This document shows, piece after piece, positions 61,801 through 64,000 of a stretch of 64,000 nt of DNA. Below the pieces are notes generated by a model that was given only the letters and a program-made list of their open reading frames with translations, did not search any database and was not told the origin of the DNA. The position numbers were made by a program, and so were the translations under genes. Within the stretch, counting starts at the first letter, position 1, and each line of letters opens with the position of its first letter. Origin of the DNA: Arenicola marina (Eukaryota; Annelida; Polychaeta; Arenicolidae); contig OZ025255.1 of NCBI GenBank assembly GCA_964019135.1, forward strand, positions 23,723,708 through 23,787,707, given 5' to 3'.

Positions 61801-64000
61801 TATAGGTCCATTGTCGTGCCCCACCTCTCAACCCCAACTATATTCGGCCGCACGTCATGTATTGAGTGTTTGGTTCAATTACCAATGAATCGTGTGCCGC
61901 AGCCAGAATATGTGATGAAAGTGTTTCAGTGTCTAATTTATATTTAATTCTGTAAATTGTGGCTACTAGTTAAATTTTTGTTAAATTGGCTCCATTTTTT
62001 TCATCCGATGGTGCTATTATGCTTTGTGATTTGATGTATTCATTGCTATACACTGCCATCAATGTAGATTGACCATTTCAGAAAAGGCAATAACTGTATT
62101 TCCAATGGCATGACTTTAATTAATTGCTGTTAATTAAGGCGACATTTCCAGTAGTTCGATAAACTTAACACACGTCTTTGCGTTGCAGGTTTCAAGTACT
62201 CCCCGCGTGTCATCTGCACCACTGTGGTAGCTTTCTTGGCCCTCTATAAGGTACGCTGCCCAATATCCGCCCAATAAGTGTGTTCGCGCTGTCCGCAGCA
62301 GATCGTGTCCGCCAGGAATATGGTTACAACCTTTCTAAATGACATCTTGGCTGGTTGGTTGGTTGGTTGTATATTCAGGACGCTTTAACCACGTGTGGTC
62401 ATATCGCGTCAATGGGAGAAGGAAGGGAGCGCTAGTGAAGCAATGTCCCCGGGGGTAACTCCCTACTCTTTACGAAGAAAGACATGGGATCTTTATCCTG
62501 CGAATATACAGACATGGTCACAGCAAGGCTCGAACCACCGACCCACATGCCTTCAGGCTCTCATGTGACCAGAGCACTCAATGCGAGCGCTCTAGCTCAC
62601 TGAGCTGTCTGTCTTGGCTGGGAAATGCATCAGAGTCTGCGGGCGAGTTTGAGCATGCGCGCGGTTCACGGTACCATGATAGTGAATATATTGTTTTGTT
62701 ATTAAAGAGTCCATAGATCAACATGTATGTGCAAAAAAGATATATTTTATTCACGCTCATGCGTACCCAATTAAAATCGAATAAACCGATTTTGTTTTTA
62801 ATGTGATATATATATATATATGCAATGTAATCTTGTATTTTCTGATGTGTCAATGTGCTATAACTGAACCAGTGCATGGTTTGTCTGGGCATTATCAAGT
62901 GTGCGTTTCATCATGATCCCGAACTAATAAAATAAGTTTGGCTTCGTTTCAGACTGCCACTGGTTTCGGCATAAGCATAGATTCCCTATTTGGCCTCTAC
63001 GAGACACTGATTCGAGTGGAGGGCTTCCTCGGCTTGGAAAAGAGCAGCCCTGCACTCTTCCGGGACATCTTGGAGGGAGTGGTTATCGTTAGATGTGAGA
63101 AAAACCGTGCAACCAACCTGTCTGGCGGAAGGAATATTGAAATAATGTGCAGATAATACCTAACACGACGAGTTACATGCAACAGCAGAATATGTCATTA
63201 ACGGTCTAATCGAACGGGATTGAGGTGCAACCAGTACCGGTGTGGCTATACCTAAGGCCATTGCACCGGCACCGGATGGGTGCAATTGGGGCTTTTTATA
63301 TTTTTTCGCAACGCACATCGGTCATATGGGTGCAATTGGGGATTTTTATATTTTTTCCCAACGCACATCGGTCACATGGGTGCATTATGACGATCTTTAT
63401 CAATATGCTTGTAGGCGTGAATACATTGTCCCGTTAAATCTGGAGACAGCTAGGTTGTCACACGACTGAGTGAAATTGGTCTCACATTCATCGCACATAT
63501 ATATTATATACTTACATCCATTTTATATTTGGTCATATCTTTAGGATGTAAAGACATTAGCTCCCCCAACACCCACACCCAAGCACCACCCGCCACATAT
63601 AGTATTATGATTCAATATCGGATTTCGTTACTTCGCTCGTTATTATTGTGTGGATTTCGCTATTGATTTAGAAGTTATATATGTAAAATTGGAAATCACC
63701 GAAGCTATTGTATTGTTCGTCTTTCAGATTCACTTTGGGTCTGCAACCTGGTCTCTGTCCTGATTCACGTGGCGTTCCTTGTGCTGAGCGTTCTTAAGTA
63801 CAGGTAATAAAGTAAAACGATACCTTACTCAAACGATTTCGAATGCTATATATTCTTTATCATTTATTTATAGTATACTCGTTCACAAGCAATAGACATC
63901 ACGACATAACCTTAGTTAGTTACATGCTGACGATTAACATTATATATTCCTGTAATGTAAAGTGCAATATATGTCATGTGAAATGAACGTGACCCTTGTC
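55808..64000 (+). CDS. STRA6-like: STRA6-like receptor, copy B (5' part; runs off the window)
   Basis: Tandem paralogue of 29355-42145. Exons seen: 55808-56088, 56617-56758, 58184-58269, 58868-59028, 59389-59509, 59787-59844, 60620-60736, 60942-61018, 61443-61498, 62189-62250, 62953-63094, 63728-63803. All keep copy A's phases, no internal stop appears in 459 codons, and the next exon would lie just past 64000. The marks RRRQ, GRP, PVDF, YYPLLACL and FKYSPRVI are intact. Exon 2 is 11 codons shorter, with one NAT glycosylation repeat rather than three; exon 6 is one codon shorter. The exon 8 acceptor is AAG rather than CAG. The start is the first ATG after an in-frame TAA at 55799. It looks functional as far as can be seen. 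Confidence 0.88.
56785..57330. repeat. 24-bp minisatellite in STRA6-like B intron 2
   Basis: About 22 copies of the same 24-base unit found at 30441-31128, with its own variant mix (gtgggga, gatcatg). It starts at the same distance after the exon 2 donor. The array predates the duplication, and the two copies have since changed length and composition. Confidence 0.93.
57578..57799 (+). mobile_element. tgtcg-rich inverted-repeat element, family B, copy 3
   Basis: The left end GGGGTTTGGAAGGGGG and the right end, reverse-complemented, GGGGGTCTGGGCGG form a terminal inverted repeat. The interior contains 'ttccacgacgttccgtgtcg' and 'tttcaaatatgcctgtgt', as in the copies at 11741 and 31130. A long G-run lies near the left end. 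It is non-coding. Confidence 0.65.
59105..59245. repeat. ~28-bp repeat expanded in copy B
   Basis: About five copies of 'gatgataagtgattgatgat' plus 'aacttatg' in intron 4 of copy B. The same intron of copy A has about two (32905-32955), so it expanded after the duplication. Confidence 0.85.
62355..62612 (-). mobile_element. SINE family 1, full-length copy with target duplication
   Basis: 258 bp flanked by CTTGGCTGG at 62346-62354 and 62613-62621. The matching intron of copy A (near 36300-36330) has a single 'cctggctgg' and no insert. On the minus strand it starts with an A-box-like 'cagctcagtgagctagagcg', carries 'ggttcgagccttg' as B box, and ends in ACCAACCAACC units. Confidence 0.9.
63270..63385. 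repeat. 51-bp tandem duplication in copy B intron
   Basis: The segment with 'tgggtgcaattggggctttt' and 'cgcaacgcacatcggtcata' occurs twice here but once in copy A (37220-37285). It is a small copy-B-specific duplication. Confidence 0.8.

Overview
The window is animal nuclear DNA. Its genes are split into many short exons with GT-AG introns and consistent splice phases, and the introns and intergenic DNA are full of minisatellites, tRNA-derived SINEs, small inverted-repeat elements and long C/G homopolymers. The encoded families (WSC, calcium-binding EGF, receptor tyrosine phosphatase, STRA6) point to a bilaterian, most likely a marine invertebrate. I cannot name the species.

From 4118 to 21130 (+) there is a complete 24-exon receptor-type protein tyrosine phosphatase gene. 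My exon joins give 977 aa with every phase closing: signal peptide, WSC domain, four calcium-binding EGF modules, one transmembrane helix, a catalytic phosphatase domain (D1) with an intact [11 protein letters not shown] signature, and a second domain (D2) whose catalytic motifs are destroyed. From 29355 to 42145 (+) there is a complete 20-exon STRA6-like gene (792 aa; multi-pass receptor of the retinol-binding-protein receptor family). From 55808 to the right edge (+) there is a second, paralogous STRA6-like gene whose first 12 exons are all open.

The two STRA6-like genes come from a tandem segmental duplication with an offset of about 26.4 kb. It also copied the end of the phosphatase gene: a relic of two D2 exons lies at 43775-44365, upstream of the second STRA6-like gene, where the intact phosphatase gene would be expected by symmetry. 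A 275-bp intergenic block is retained almost unchanged in both units (27237-27511 and 46823-47097). Because the two units are paralogous they can serve as empty and filled sites for later insertions: a SINE with a 9-bp target duplication in the second copy, and a 348-bp unknown insertion with a 10-bp duplication upstream of the first.

The rest is repeat DNA: a 5'-truncated LINE dropped into a 22-bp minisatellite (49150-51544), a 1.5-kb terminal-inverted-repeat element with a large palindrome near its centre (44522-46047), two small inverted-repeat families, three SINE families and at least ten tandem arrays. I see no rRNA, functional tRNA, CRISPR array or virus-like element. All exon borders are inferred by eye from splice signals, frame and family motifs; no transcript evidence was available.
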